From Phallusia mammillata (taxonomy: Eukaryota > Chordata > Ascidiacea > Phlebobranchia > Ascidiidae), in the NCBI GenBank assembly GCA_003260075.1, contig QLIY01000362.1, positions 69,432 to 133,431 of the forward strand: 64,000 nucleotides of DNA, given 5' to 3'. Below the pieces are notes generated by a model. The model ran no database searches. It was not told the DNA's origin and worked only from the letters and a program-made list of their open reading frames with translations. The translations under genes and the position numbers were made by a program. Positions 11,455 through 23,800 of the stretch are shown piece by piece (position 1 is the stretch's first letter; the number at the start of each line of letters is the position of its first letter).

Positions 11455-14400
11455 TTACAACGACGTCGTAGTTTCGATGGCGGTGTTGGAATCTGAAATA
11501 TGTTGTAAGTTGAAATACTTTGCAAATTTCAAGCAAACCAACCAAGAAATACTTGTAGCAATCGCCGTGTAGTTCATTGCGAATCCCTCGTACGAAAATG
11601 TCTCGTCGAATGTGAATAAAACTCGAACGCGATTGGTTTGTGACGTAACAGTCGTACCGGTGGCCTTCCATCCGCGAAGAGTGTCTGTCACTTGGTTTGT
11701 GTCGGGGTTGTAGAACTAAATAACAAACAAGTAGCGGTCGTTACCCGATGAAGCGGGTTTAGCAACGAGCTTCGTGCGAATATTTCGGTTGAATCACGCC
11801 AAACCTAAAATCCCCATTCTTGTGGATGTTTTCAATTGAAGCTTGTGCTGTTGATGCGAGTGAAGTGAATTATGACAAATCAAAATCACTTCACAATGCG
11901 TAAGCTTTACTAAACTTGTGATATTTTCCATCGGAAAACAAACATATTCGGCCAACCGAAACTTAGGTGCACCACTACTTGTAATTCTACGTGTCTTTGT
12001 GTCAGGGCAAATTTGACACTAGAACCCCCCCCCCCGGAAAACAAACATATTCGGCCAACCGAAACTTAGGTGCACCACTACTATTCTACGTGTCTTTGTG
12101 TCAGGGCAAATTTGACACAAGATGTCTCCCAGCGCCCCCTGGTATATAACTCGCCTGTAATTCGTCGCAGCAAGTTTCAGTGCGGAACGACTCAACCGTG
12201 AAGGTGATCACGTGATTTTCGGGCGCTTCAATCATCCAATCACATTCGTCGCTTCCATTATAACTTCCCGGCCAGCCTGGTGACGTCAGTACTTGCGTCA
12301 TATCCGCTTGCACCGTGCGGTTTATGACGCCACACTCTCCTGTATGAAGTCACAAGCAGATAAAGTTTGGTCAGAATATATTGGTGGTTACGTCATACCT
12401 AGATTTGATGGAGTTGCGGTTTCTTGATCCAGAGCAGTACCGTCGTTGCAGAGATGCGAGTCGCAGCAGGTCACGTGACAGTTGTTGATCTTGGTTTGAC
12501 CTTGATCGGGAAACATCATCAAATTGTCGCAGTTGATTCGGTCGCAAGCCACAGACGCGATGCAATTGCCCATCGTCGCTCTCCCCTTCAACACTGTATG
12601 AAGTTTATAACGCGTCAGGTATAAAGGCTGGACATCGAACCAAGTTTGTATGGGGGGAGTCGTTCGTTCGGGTCTCAACTTGCAGTGTATTTTTCTGTGT
12701 ATTAGTTTCAATATTTCAACCCACCTCCGATCCCTTCTATAGTGGTGACTGTGTCAGCTGTGAGATAGAAGCAACTCTGTGGACCCGGACACTTTACTTC
12801 CTCTCTCGTTTCCACAGCGGAAATTCCCATCGTCTCAATTTGTATTGAATTGTAGCAACTTAACCCTGCTGTGGTCAGATCCATCATTCACAGTAAATTT
12901 CACCAGCAAACAAATCTCCCTACCCTCCGTAACGTTTGTCGATGCTGGTACTGATGACATCATAGCTGGTGACATCACAGCTGGTGTTTGCGTCACCACT
13001 GATGACGTAGTGGGCGGTGGTATGTCGTTGCAAAGGTCGGAATAACAGCAAGAGATTCGGCAGTTTTCGAATGTGACGTTTTGTTCGAGGTTGCTCATGG
13101 ACGATTTGAGCGCGGTGCAGTTAAGTTGTTTACATAAAGCTGTGGGATAACAATCTCCATTCACCAGAGAACCACGAACCTCTGTGAGCAGAAGATTGGT
13201 GAGTTTCCTGTGTAACTATTGTTATAACGGATAGATTTTTAGTTGGGGGTAAATTTTAGTTTAAAACACGTGTATAGTCTTAAGTTCGAAGAGATGAAAG
13301 TCTGCAGAGTCAGAGTAGACAGGATTATTTTATTAAGTTTGTTTTTTTATGGACAAAAGGATTTCATCCAGTTGCACCAAAAACGGTCACTAGTCGAAAA
13401 TCGTATCCCCATATAATTAAATCGTAGTACGCCAGACCCAGAAGGCATGTACCGACTAAACTTGCCCCCCCCCCCACCAAAAACGGTCACTAGTCGAAAA
13501 TCGTATCCCCATATAATTAAATAGTATAGTACGCCAGACCCAGAAGGCATGTACCGACTAAACTTTGTCACCAAGCATTCCCGTATGACAAAACACAGGC
13601 AAGAAAAACCTAGCTTGAGGTGGGATTCGAACCCGCGTTTGGAGTCTTTCCGGGACTCGCACTCTACCAACTGAGCTGCACAGGCTCCAAATAAATATTG
13701 AAGTATTTATTTGACACCGCTGTTGGCTAAGCGCGGTTCGCTGTGCCGTTATTAATACAATCATCGTTATATGTGGCACCAGCCTGTACATTTAATGAGT
13801 GGAAGTAGAAATAGAAACCATACCACCGAATCCTTCAACCGTTGTGAAAGTTTCTGTAGCGAGATAAAAACAACTGAGCGGTCCGGGACAAGTTTGTTCT
13901 TCCCTCTTATCCATTACAGTGATTCCCATCGTTTCAACCCGCATCGTTTTGTAACATTTCAATCCTGAAACATAAAAATGTGAGAACTTCTGCTTATTCG
14001 ATTTCCTTCTCGTTTGTTTCACTTGTTTCAGGGTCCGGTGTCGGCAACGTCATTCCATGTGTCATTATGACGTCTTCTGTAGTTATGTCAGTTGTAGTTG
14101 TGACGTCAGACGTGGTTGTGACCTCAGAAGTGGTTGTGACGTCAGCAGTGGTGGTAATTGGCTGGTTGTCATGGTTACAGAGGTCGGTATGGCAACACGA
14201 AGCGCGGCAGTTTTCGAATCCGACCTCTTCAATGTAATCTCCCAACGCTCCTGTTTTCCTCAGAGATTCGCAAGTGAGTTTCTCGCATGCGACGAACGGG
14301 ATGCAATTCCCAACAACCATCGAACCCTTCACCCCTGCTCACAAATACAGCAGTGCAAACTATCTCTCCATCAGAAACACATACTGCTATAATACTCTTT

Positions 14401-14851
14401 CACAGAAATGAAAATCATAATGGGCAAAAAAATCAGAGCCAGTATTTGCGTGTAAAGAATGACCACGTTTCGACAATTTCTTTTGTCATTATCAGGTGGT
14501 TGTGCGACACCAAGCTGCATTCCTTCTGTGGGTTTATTTCTGACAAATTCTGTCTCTGATTTTTTTGATCAGATTATTTGAAACCGTGCATTGTGTACCT
14601 AAAAAAACATGACGAAATAAAATCATTTTAAATGCTAGTCTCGAATTTTGCGACAAAGTTTTCTCAGTTAGAACTGATTTTGACGCGTTGCTTGGAAACC
14701 CGCTTCTTACCTCTGATTTTCGCCAGTGGAGTGATGATGTCAGTTGAGATGCGGAAGCAAGCGTGGTGGATGTCACAAACCTCATCTTTACTAGTATTGG
14801 TCACAATGAAACCGTTCCCTTCAATCTTCATGCGGTTGTAACACTTCAAAC
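11455..14851 (-). CDS. secreted LU-LU-LU-CUB protein B (first exon not found)
   Basis: Nine exons, 5' to 3': 14711-14851, 14023-14334, 13824-13964, 12924-13181, 12725-12865, 12399-12593, 12155-12339, 11553-11715, 11455-11492 (stop). Each of the three LU domains is split over two exons with phase-1 ends: a first half with KCYN/KCYK/SCYN and CxxxxxCF, and a second half with GNCI/GDCY and a CC-x-DLCN or DSHLCND finish. Ser/Thr-rich stalks follow LU1 and LU2. One CUB follows (SPGWPGSY, ETCCDELQ, ending FAMNYTA) and the protein stops after a short SNTAIETTTSL tail. The CUB middle intron begins GC rather than GT; phase demands it. An upstream exon with a signal peptide should lie above 14851, but none with the needed phase-1 donor was recognised. 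The LU3-CUB segment closely parallels LU1-CUB1 of gene A, so these are likely tandem paralogues. Confidence 0.82.
12025..12035 (+). other. eleven-C contig-join tract in gene B CUB intron
   Basis: The block from GGAAAACAAACATATTCGG (11933) recurs from 12036; the later copy lacks TTGTA in the CTACTTGTAATTCT stretch. Confidence 0.8.
13465..13475 (+). other. eleven-C contig-join tract inside a SINE tail
   Basis: 13376-13464 recurs at 13476-13563 (ACCAAAAACGGTCACTAGTC to GTACCGACTAAACTT), differing by a short AGTAT insertion. Confidence 0.8.
13480..13688 (-). mobile_element. tRNA-derived SINE, copy 1
   Basis: On the minus strand it opens GGAGCCTGTGCAGCTCAGTTGG with box A, and has box B GGTTCGAATCC. 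The anticodon arm folds as GAGTC-CCGGAAA-GACTC. Downstream body: GCTAGGTTTTTCTTGCC...GTCATAC...GCTTGGTGAC and later CTGGCGTACTA. The same body follows the tRNA-like head at 56931. It lies in the intron between exons 13824-13964 and 12924-13181 of gene B. Confidence 0.75.
14430..14496. repeat. half of a foldback-type repeat
   Basis: CAAAAAAATCAGAGCCAGTA followed by TTTGCGTGTAAA matches the left arm of the foldback at 35240-35392, then runs into an ACGTTTCGAC...GTCATTATCAG end. Confidence 0.6.
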
Positions 14852-17800
14852 CTGGTGAAAATAGCATTTAGTGTTTGTTACAGGATCTTTCCCGCATCTT
14901 ATGTCGACGATCACTGATAATATGTATATATGGAATTATCTGTTAGAATAATTAACGAAGCAACAGTGCTTCCTAATCAAAATCAGTCAACAAATGTTAT
15001 TTAACAATATATATTTCACCCATAAGGGCATCATCAGTTGTTCTGCGAAACAACTGGTGTAAAAGTAAAACAAACCAAGCAATAAAACCAATTCATATAA
15101 AACACTCCAAAGGGAAACAACAACCTGCTACAAGCGCTTTCTAATAAGCGTTATTTTGCAGCGGGCCAATGCTCACTAAAGCTTTTGATGAAAGTCTTAT
15201 TCCAAACTTATGTTTTTTTAGACAAATAAATATTTTCTGAGGTCACCTCGACCAACTACGTCATACATACTGACGTCATACTTTGTGATGTTGAAACCAT
15301 GAGATAAATCACCGCTAGGAGGCAGCACGTAACCTGAGCTCGCATCATAGTTACTAGAATAAGCAGCAAAGCAATAAGTTTCCACCTAAATAATAACGAA
15401 AGGTTTAACACAGCCACCACTACATAAGTTTAAAGCTGCTTCAGTTTCTGCTTGTTGACAGTGGGTTTGTGTTTCATGGGCAGCACAGTGCTGCGGTTAA
15501 AGCTATGCACGAACCATGCAATCCATCACACCATATTTTCCCTCAAGCCATTTCTATTTTTACCTTCACGCATTTTTTTCGGCAAACAGCGAAAACCGTG
15601 CAGAACATTTCACTGGCCGAAGTAGACCTTGTTTAAGTTTAAAACCTGCAGATAAACTTCGCAATTAATCTTGCTGTGAAATAAACAAACATGTCTTTGC
15701 AGACAACTACGTTACATGCGACAAATTTAATCAGAAAGAGAACTTGTTGTATTTTCTTGCAGTAGCCTGTTTATGCGATGCAGTACTCCCACCCCTGTCG
15801 TGTAGATGCGAGATAATTTCGTGTTATGCCGCAGGTCATTGCACAAGTTCAAGTCAGTAGTTTTATGCTCCGCAAAGTCATAAACACTCGACAACTTGAA
15901 TTAATATTTATCTCATGTTCGTGGACGCTTGTGATGGGTTGCGCTCGTCACGTGTTTCACTTTTATGGTAATTAGCAAAACCCGAAGTTCGATCTTTAGA
16001 ACCGGTGGAAAATCTCATCCTTTTGACCTCACTTTCCACTTTGATCTTTACTTTAAATCCAATAATGGGTGGTAATTTATCCGGATGATCCTCCAATTTT
16101 ACGGTAAATACACTTAAATAGGGAAAAAGTTTGAAAATATAAGAATTGTCTCACGATTTTGTGAACTTTCATGAATTGGTAGATAATAAGTCACGGATTT
16201 GCCACTAGATAGCGCTGATGTGTGATGGAAAGTTAGATCAGTTGATCGCTAATTTGTTTTTGTTCATACGACAACTATTACTATTTCTAATTACCATTGA
16301 AATAGTTTTTACATATTCCATTGGTTTTGGTTGAACAAAAATGGCGCATCGATTGATTTTTCAGGTCAGGTTTGCTTACAGATTTCATCCAGCATTTGTT
16401 GAAGTCATTATGGTCAGTTGACATTTGACCTTGATGTTGACATTGGACCTTCATAAATTGGTTTAATTTAAACCTAAAAGTTTCTATAGATCATTATGAA
16501 GTGGTTGAACCGGTTTTGTTCACAACAGAGCTTCCGGCGAAGTTTGAAGTTTGTGGTTTCCACCGCGAGTTGAGCGCATGAAATCCACCCAACCTCGTCT
16601 GGATCGTTATTCCGCTCAAACCTCGCCGAACTGCCTAAGGGTGTCAGCGATCCCGATTGGCAGGCAAGTATCTTATCTCACTCTGATCGAACGAGAGCCT
16701 GGCTCGCAACATTCGACCTCGCATCACGTTTCACTTCACTCGTGTTGATTTCAAGTAATTCCGATCAGCCCTTCTCAATCCTCTCAGCCAAGCTCGTTGT
16801 TTGCCCGACTTTGCACAGCTCAACCGCAGCTTCGTGTGCAAATTGCGTCGTTGTGTATTAACTCATGCAAAAATAGCATTTCCGATTTTATTTATTATAA
16901 CTAATCACTGTGGGCGGTACTTGACTCGATATATTAAACGAAAATAGCAAGTTGTCATTAAACTCCACCTGTAACAGTTGGTCAGTTTTTGTTACTGATT
17001 ATGCAACAGTCGCATCTCGCATCAGCTTATTACATAAACTTGCGGAATTCACTGGCGATATTTCAGTTTGATTTGTTTATCGATTGCGGATATTCATCTG
17101 CACGTTTAAAGTCAACACACCGCGAGATATGGCTACATGCGAAATCCATTCAACAAAGATCTGGATTATGAGCAGGAGCGGTCGGGGCAGGTGGACCAGA
17201 AAATTCCTCGCTTATCTTCTCCATCTCTGATTTCTATTGTCCACCTCAATTTAGGCTTGTTAGATCTGTTATCATGCGATGCTTGCGAGAGCGATGAGTC
17301 GCATTCTCGCTCAGCCTCCATCAGACGATGCTTAAAATTCCGCACAAGATTTCCTCTCATAATTCACTTAGCATCTCTGATTCCCTTCTTGAAGAGCAAG
17401 TTACGTTTTTAGCAAATCTTTTGCTTTCATCGACAACTTGCTCTCAGGTTGAAATTTGGTTACGTGCCAGTGGGGTGAAACAATTTGCTACTTGCCTCGC
17501 GTTTAGTTTAGAGTGATAGATACGTTGTTTTGGCAAAAATATTGTTTGCTTAGCGGAACATTGCAGTAAGTTATTGCTACAAGGTAACGCAGTCGATCGA
17601 GTGTAGTAAGGTGCTTAGAAACGTGGTAATGGCAGAGTTGTGGTTTTTCCAAACTGTGTTTTTTCCAGACGCAGTCTTAATTCGCACCCAACATTTTCTT
17701 GTGTTTTGTGATAGCAGGTTGTGTTGCGGAAGTTATTGCACATTTTGTTCACAAAATTAAACAGATAGAAATCAGGTAGCCTACATTAAATTATTCGAGT

Positions 17801-17882
17801 CTTATATAATTATTTGTTGTTACAATTAAGTGGGATTGGCGTAGTTAGAATGTTATAAACTGTGCACTTTATATGTGATGCT
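14852..17882. other. divergent intergenic region between gene B and the CUB giant
   Basis: It should hold the missing first exon and promoter of gene B and the promoter of the giant at 17883. A repeat motif lies at 15005-15037. No convincing signal-peptide exon with a phase-1 donor was found on the minus strand, and no other gene. Confidence 0.5.
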
Positions 17883-20800
17883 ATGCACGTTCTACTTTCT
17901 TGGAGAAAAATGTTTTCTGCCAGTTTCTTCTTGTTTGTCCTTTTAACTTCAATTCAACTTGTTTCATCACAAACGGCAGGTAAGTCTTGAAATAAAAGCT
18001 GCTGCTGCCAGGCATAATGTGTAGACGAGTATTGCCCTTCCAGTAGTTTTATTATAAATATTCGACGTTTCGACGTCCCGTACAAGACGCCTTCATTAGG
18101 ATAATGGCATCTCTTGAAACACAAATTTCTTATAAATCGACAATTGCAAAAAACAGCGATAACAAGATCGTGTGGCTATTAAATAATAACTGGCACTAAC
18201 GGAGTAATAAAACTTGCATGTTTTTTTTTCAATTTTGTTATTTGTGCATCTTTCAAACCTGCTATTTTCGAAGGCGCAGATAACGTAAGTTTGTTATTTT
18301 CGTTTTGCTTATAGGCTACACTAGGGAGCGGAGATGTAATTTACCATTCTGAGTGACAGAAAATATCGTTGCCTAATTCCCATTTTGTTCTGTATTTATT
18401 GTTTACGTATAAATCCTACCAATGTTTTTTTATTTCCTGATGATTAAAACCGAACCCGTCTGACCCACGGGGATGTGCACTTGGACTTCTGTGACCTTCC
18501 AATCCCGATTCCTCTAACAAACGCAGTTTAATTAATTCCAACTCCTGCCAATCCTTTGTTTAAAGTCAGTGAACCACGAAAAGATAAAATTTCTGATAAA
18601 AAATGTCATCCAAATACCAAACGTGATTTTTTGCTGATGATAATTTAAATCTGGAAGGCTGGGGATTTAAACATACTTGCTGACATTTTGTTCATCTGCT
18701 TGTTTCTATCAAGACAAGGATTGCATTGTGCCATGTTTTGAACAGCAACAGTTTATGCGGGGGAATTTATATGCAGGGTTTAATGTCGGATTGGTTTAAG
18801 ACTACCAAAGTTTTGTCACAATACAAAAGACACGCCGTATCGCTCGGTGATAATTGTGATGTCAAAACTATATAAAAATCAAACCTATGCCTAAATCCAA
18901 CGTGTTTGAGAAAACACAGTGTGGATGCCAAGATGCAATTTGGGCAACGCCATTTGTATTTGCCCCAATACAACTTTTTTGAAAAATGTCACATGCCCCC
19001 AAAACCACACGTTGCACATATTTTGTTTTGATTCCTGCAGGTTGCGGGCCGACCAATCTCACTGCAGAGGCCGGGACTGAAAAAATAATCCTGTCTCCAA
19101 ACTTTCCCAGTAATTATGGAGCAAGTCAAGATTGCTGGTGGATCATAAAACCTCCGGATGACCACATTATCGAACTCAGTGTGAAAAAATTTAAAACTGA
19201 ATTCTGTTGTGACAAACTAAAGGTTTGTTTAAATTTATTTGCCCCATAAACGCACAATTTTACTGTTGCCTGTGTTTTTAGATTTACGACTCGTTCGACT
19301 CATCAACAGATAGAAATCTTATTGAAACTTTGGCGGGAACCGTTCAAGATGGGAGAACAATTTCATCACTTCAAGCTTTTGTGGCTTTAAATTTTAAATC
19401 TGATTCTTCCGTTCATTTTAGCGGATTTAACATAACTTACACGGCCAAACGTAAGTGTTTGTTTACGGTAAAGATTCCTTGAAAAATTTAAAACTGTGAA
19501 AATTGCATTGCGCATTTGTGTTAAATAAATCCTGTCGCAATATTTTTTGTTGTAACATGTGTTGAGGATCGTAGCAAAACTATCGTTACATAAAAAGATC
19601 AACGAGTTTAAAAATATGTGATAAAGTAAAATAATCACAACCGTTCGACGTTTGTTGTGCAATTCACTACATTATAATTTGCAATTTGTTTTCAGTATTG
19701 GCAGCCACACAAATCTTGCAAAATGAAATTCCAACCGCAACGAGCCCCCCACAACAAACAACAACACGATCAAGAAGGACAGGTAAATGCTACTTAATGA
19801 ATAAGACTCACATAGTTTAAAACCTTGCGGAATTTTGGAAAATACTGAACTTGTGATGTTGTTTTTTACATCCCTAACCATTAATGAATGGTCTGCAGTC
19901 CTGCTGTCCTGTTTTTTGCTCCACAAACTATGTTAAAATTAACAGAAATTGTGGGTTTTGTATGAGAAAACAACCGAAGATTTCCGCGAAGTTATCAGTC
20001 TTCCAAATGTCTTACCCAATAAAACCAGTTTGCCTTGGATTGTGTATTGTTTCAAGTAATTCACCAACATTGCTATATTTCAGGTGGTGAATGCCGAGCA
20101 GATGTCATTGCCGAGTCAACAGCTAAACTTATTAACCCTCCTGGCCATCCTGGATTGTACCGAAGTAACCTCGATTGTGATTGGTTGATAATCCCTCAAG
20201 ATGGAGAAAGGGTGCAAATATCTATTGGATTAATTGCCACACAAATATGCTGCGATATTATTGAGGTAAACAAGATGTGTGCTGTTTTGTTGTAGAAATA
20301 TGTTTCAAACACTAGTTTAACTATTTTTATTGTGTGTAACTTTTTATGTGATAAACTTTATGTGTTTCAGGTTTTCGAGGGTGAAGAACTGCTTGCTCGT
20401 TTAAGTGGCCGCGTTTTAAACGTTCAAAGATTTGTATCGTCCAGACCAGATTCTCCAATTAGAATCACATTTAAAACAGATGAGTCTGTCAATAGAGCTG
20501 GCTTTCGGATGGTCCACAGAAGTGGTAAAATTATATTTAAGTTAACTTTTTACAAATAACATTAGTCACAAATAAACAATAAAATCATTTCTGTTGTTTT
20601 GTTAACATGTTGATGGTCATGTTGCAAAACTAAACTCAATTTCTTTTTATAGTTTCTGGCATTGGACAGGTTCAACCACTGTCACTTCATGGTAATATTT
20701 ATTTTTTCAACGAACATTATTTTTTGCTTGTGTAAACTCACTTCAGTCATTTTTCAGCTGTTTGTGGTGGAAATTTGATTGCAAGTCGTCGGATTCAACA

Positions 20801-23800
20801 AGTTACTTCACCTAACTGGCCTTCACCGTACCCAGAATCTGTCCAGTGCGAGTGGACGATCACTTCCAGCCTTACACAACTCTCAGTGGAAATTGTTGTG
20901 GATAGATTGAACACACAAGAGTGTTGCGACTTTTTGGAAGTAAGTGAAATGAAGTTAGTTTTTTGGATTTGTAATTACTTAACCAGTTTTGATCAAAATT
21001 TACAGCATGTCGTTTTTGTGGCCACTAAAGTAGCATTTTTTTTTAGTGGAAAAGAAACATGTGTGACAGCATTCAAGGTATGTTTTGTATGTTCAGATTC
21101 ACGGTGATGGCTTTCAAGTTGCAAGGTTGAGTGGAAGTGCATTCCGTCGCAGGTTTGTGATGAACGACAACGGACGGATTGTATTTACTGCAAACTCAAC
21201 AAACCCAGGCACTGGATTCCGCATCACATACCGACAAGGTTTTATAATTGTTGCATGATTTCGTTTAGTAAAATTAATTTGTGTTCCAATTTTCTTAAAG
21301 TGTAAAAATTAAAGGTTGCTTGCCTGACATATTTCATGTTTCAGTTGCCAGACAAATAATTACAACCACTCCAAGGTCAACTGCAGCTGCTACACAAGTT
21401 GCCGTAACAACTGTTTCCACAACAGGTCCGTTGGTTTCTTGCTTCAGTTTCATGTTAATTTCTCACTGACTCAGACACTGACATTGTAATTATAGTTCAA
21501 CCGATAACAACATGCAGGGAGTCACGGTTGAATGCACACAGTGGTCGCCCTACTCCAATTATAATTTCCCGTAGTATCGGCGTGTCGGAAAGTTCAAACT
21601 GTTGGTGGACGATCATTGCACCAACGTCGCAGTTTGTTCGTGTCATATTCACCAAGTTCCAACTTGATGCCTGCTGTGATTCAGTCATTGTGAGTGTGGA
21701 TGGTTTGTTAATCTGGATATTGAGTTTTTAGTTTGCAAGTTTGCAATGTTTCAGCTGGTGCCACAAAATATGGATATGTGTTGCTTGATTATTTATCGGA
21801 CACATCTGTGACATTGAGAAAATTTTGAACTAGAAGCATGGCCTAAAAATTGTAGATGCCCATTTTGACAAGTGTTCGTTTTAGAAAAATAGAAACCAAT
21901 GTGATTAAATGAAACATAGCATTGTTTATGCAACACCATTCAATCCAATTATTCTTTTGCAGAATGACTGTAACATTTACATTTGGTCTTTTGCTCACAA
22001 CATTTATTTAAGCTAACCTTAAATTAAATTTTGTTTTCTAGGCTTACAACTCTCGGACCCAAGGTCATGTTGAATCATTAATTATTCAAGAATTCAATGG
22101 AAATGAACAAATTCCACAAGCTGTGTTTTCTGAGCGAGATTACCTTACGTTATTTTTGCACATTGACACACTTAATGTGTTTCGTGGATTTGAGGCCCAT
22201 TTCGATGCTGTCGGTGAGTTGCTATCCAAACTACTGGGGAAAATTTATCCTGAAACATTTTGTCTTACACTTTGTGGCAATAAAGAACATGTCTACATAA
22301 TCATGCAAGGTGGTGAAAAATAAGTGTTGTTGTGCTCCCTGCAGATTATTAGATCAGCAAAAAGTCATAAAATATGTTAATATTATGCAATTATTATGAT
22401 TCTTTATTATTATTTCCCAACTATGCTGTAAAATTTTTGTCATTATTTCATCATAATTTTCCATGTTTCATTGCAGAAAGTCGATGTGGATTTGATTACA
22501 AGATTTCTGAATCGCGGGTGAATGATTTAAATTCCCCCAATTACCCTGACAACTACCCGTCATCGACTGAATGTGAGTGGAAAATATCGACTGAACCTGG
22601 AAGAGTCGTCCAATTTACTGTTGGAGAGTTTTCAACTGAACCTTGTTGCGATTACCTCGAGGTGGGATTTAAACTTTAAAAAACAAAAACGCATGTTGAG
22701 AATTTTCGTGAGCCAGTTTCGTTCAGAACAACCACTTTTTTTCTTGTTTATGTAGAAAATATAACTTATGTCAAACAAAAATTGATGCATGGGAATTTAC
22801 TGTTTTGTTTAATTACTCCAAATACATCGTTCATACTTTCAAGGAATTTGTTTTCAGATATTTGATGGTGGTCGGGCAGTTGAAAAGTTACGTGGAACAT
22901 CCTCAGACAATCAATACGTTTCTACCGACCACACCGGGTTCACCCTCAGGTTTTCTTCCGACAAATCTGTGGAACGGAAGGGATTTCGAGGTGTTTATTC
23001 GTCATGTAAGTGATGTCTGCCATGCCAAGATATTATTTAGTATTTAGGTTGGTTGAGGCCAAACGTCAGCCACACAGCATCTAAGTTACATTTTCTGAAG
23101 AGACTTAACCAGTCTTAATGTGCACTCCACACAAATATGTGTAGTTTTGACTTATTATAAACCTAAATATTGTTTACAAAAGCTATTAAATGTAACCATG
23201 AACTGCGACTCCTTACTTGATATTGTTGACTAAAAATTTAAAATATTTTCTTTCAGGCATTAAATCAGTTAGCTTTAGTTGGAAATTGTTACAACAGTGG
23301 TAACATAATAGAGAATGGTTACCAGAATTAAGTTGAAGTTTAAACAGAATATTGTTTGTTTTTATAGCACCAGCTGATGCTGTAACTCCTCTCACTGTCC
23401 CATGTAAGTGGATTTTCACATTAATTTGCTGTGTTTAAATTTTTCTGTCATTTGAAGTTGAGTGAATCACTCACTGCGCTTATCAGTAATTTATCTGCAC
23501 AATAATCTCATGCGAGATGTTGTAGCTGTCTCAGAATGATTCACCAAATTGTTGATTTATTATTTCAAGACGAACATAATTTCACCATTAAGTGCAATTG
23601 AAATACCTTCACACAATGCAGAATTGCTAATATCAGCATGTGAACCCATTAGACCTTTTCAAATTACTTCAAATTGACACAAACATAACAGAGTAAACTG
23701 AATACATATTTAGTGTCAATCAAATTTAAAGTCCAAATTTTCTATGCTGTAAAGGCTCTTCTTTCAACTTGCTCTTATATCTTGACTGCTGTATGACATA

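Noticed and set aside
7587-14851. Genes A and B as a single transcript
   Set aside because: Gene B has an in-frame stop at 11455 after a phase-correct last exon, and gene A has its own signal peptide at 7650.
15037-15096. Minus-strand ORF MNWFYCLVCFTFTPVVSQ as the signal-peptide exon of gene B
   Set aside because: It looks hydrophobic and is well placed, but no donor gives the required phase 1 and it runs into a dispersed repeat end.
15250-15390. Minus-strand exon-like stretch after TTATTATTTAG (VETYCFAAYSS...)
   Set aside because: It has a fair acceptor, but its sequence has no LU or CUB pattern and no phase link to neighbouring exons.
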